Shown here piece after piece: positions 33,285 through 33,725 of a stretch of 33,725 bases of DNA. Positions within the stretch are counted from its first letter, which is position 1, and each line of letters begins with the position of its first letter. Made by a program: the position numbers and the translations under genes. Source of the DNA: CAXSDR01 sp964236445 (lineage in GTDB: Bacteria; Actinomycetota; Actinomycetes; Motilibacterales; Motilibacteraceae); assembly GCA_964236445.1 (NCBI GenBank), contig CAXSDR010000033.1, positions 1 to 33,725 on the forward strand. The letters are read 5' to 3'. The notes beneath the pieces were generated by a model that made no database searches, was not told the DNA's origin, and saw only the letters and a list, made by a program, of their open reading frames with translations.

Positions 33285-33725
33285 CTAGCGCGAGGGCGAC
33301 GAGGGACCGTTCCCGGAGGCCGCCTCGAATCCGCGCCGCCGCCACGCGGTCACGGCGCAGACCGCCAGCGCCGCAGACCCGTAGGCCACCTGCTGCGTCG
33401 GCCGGTGGTGCAGCCCCAACGCGCCGACGAAGTAGGCGGGGTAGGCCGCCGCCGCGACCAGCAGCCACTCCCAGCGCCCGTCGAGCGCCACCAGGGCCAC
33501 GAGCAAGAGGGCATACCAGGGGTAGGCCGGCCCGAGCACGATGAAGGTCACGCCGGTCAGCACGAGGGCGGCCCGCCACGGGCGTACGGCCTCGGATCGC
33601 CACGACGTCAGTGCCGCGGTGGCCACGATGACCAGAACGGCCGCAACCGTCGCCGCGGTCGGCGGCAGCACGAGCCGCAGCACCGCGAACCTCCCCGTGC
33701 CGGCATAGCCCTCCTCGTGCAGGTA
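33285..33725 (-). CDS. C-terminal part of a probable GT87-type (mannosyl)transferase membrane protein
   Basis: The frame is open to the window edge, so the 5' end is missing; 146 residues plus the TAG stop are seen. It begins YLHEEGYAGTGRFAVLRL, which resembles the late loop of actinobacterial polyprenyl-phosphomannose-dependent mannosyltransferases. Four hydrophobic helices follow: AATVAAVLVIVATAALTSW, AALVLTGVTFIVLGPAY, WYALLLVALVALDG and EWLLVAAAAYPAYFVGA. GPAYPWYALLL is the most typical segment. The tail is basic and Ser-rich. The family call rests on general resemblance, so a different polytopic glycosyltransferase is possible. It probably transcribes into the HIT-like gene. Confidence 0.7.
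   Translation of the reverse strand, partial: YLHEEGYAGTGRFAVLRLVLPPTAATVAAVLVIVATAALTSWRSEAVRPWRAALVLTGVTFIVLGPAYPWYALLLVALVALDGRWEWLLVAAAAYPAYFVGALGLHHRPTQQVAYGSAALAVCAVTAWRRRGFEAASGNGPSSPSR

Overview
This is a chromosomal segment of a very GC-rich actinobacterium, probably an Actinomycetes member. The gene order is the classic actinobacterial block known from Mycobacterium: clpC, lsr2, lysS, coaX, panD, panC, DUF2520, DUF3180, folK/folB, folP, folE, ftsH, hpt, tilS, DUF2342 protease, dacB and ppa. GTG and TTG starts, four-base stop/start overlaps and strong third-position G/C bias fit this. I cannot name a genus. No rRNA, tRNA, IS element, phage gene or CRISPR array was seen.

Layout from left to right. 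Bases 1-2722 hold the 5' part of clpC, lsr2, a possible 37-residue membrane peptide and an ArgA-like acetyltransferase coupled to lysS (2719-4230), all on the minus strand. A small DUF1003 membrane protein lies at 4336-4749 (+). Bases 4781-12293 (-) form a cofactor gene train: two bacterial PH-domain membrane proteins, DUF2520, panC, panD, nadB, nadC and coaX. It joins pantothenate/CoA synthesis to NAD synthesis. Bases 12336-18533 look like an insertion relative to the mycobacterial order. They hold an FprA-type ferredoxin/NADP reductase, an unrecognised coiled-coil protein with seven V-S-L-(E/V)-(K/R) repeats, and an OpuC-type osmoprotectant ABC transporter whose ATPase gene is divergent from its permeases and binding lipoprotein. 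Bases 18595-23512 (-) carry ftsH, folE, folP, a fused folB-folK gene and DUF3180, nearly all with overlapping stop/start codons.

Bases 23630-27436 are a second insertion, between ftsH and hpt. They hold a roughly ten-TM GGDEF-EAL cyclic-di-GMP enzyme and, divergently, a two-gene cassette of pyruvoyl-dependent arginine decarboxylase plus an unassigned GNAT-like acyltransferase. Bases 27470-32568 return to the conserved order (hpt, tilS, DUF2342 protease, a 48-residue membrane protein, dacB, divergent ppa). A perfect 29-bp inverted repeat with a 3-nt loop follows ppa. The right edge holds a HIT-like gene broken by a one-base frameshift and the 3' end of a probable GT87/mannosyltransferase membrane gene.

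The parts most likely to be under-described are the arginine decarboxylase/acyltransferase pair, the VSLxK repeat protein, the long perfect inverted repeat and the two small membrane proteins. The rest is conserved housekeeping metabolism.
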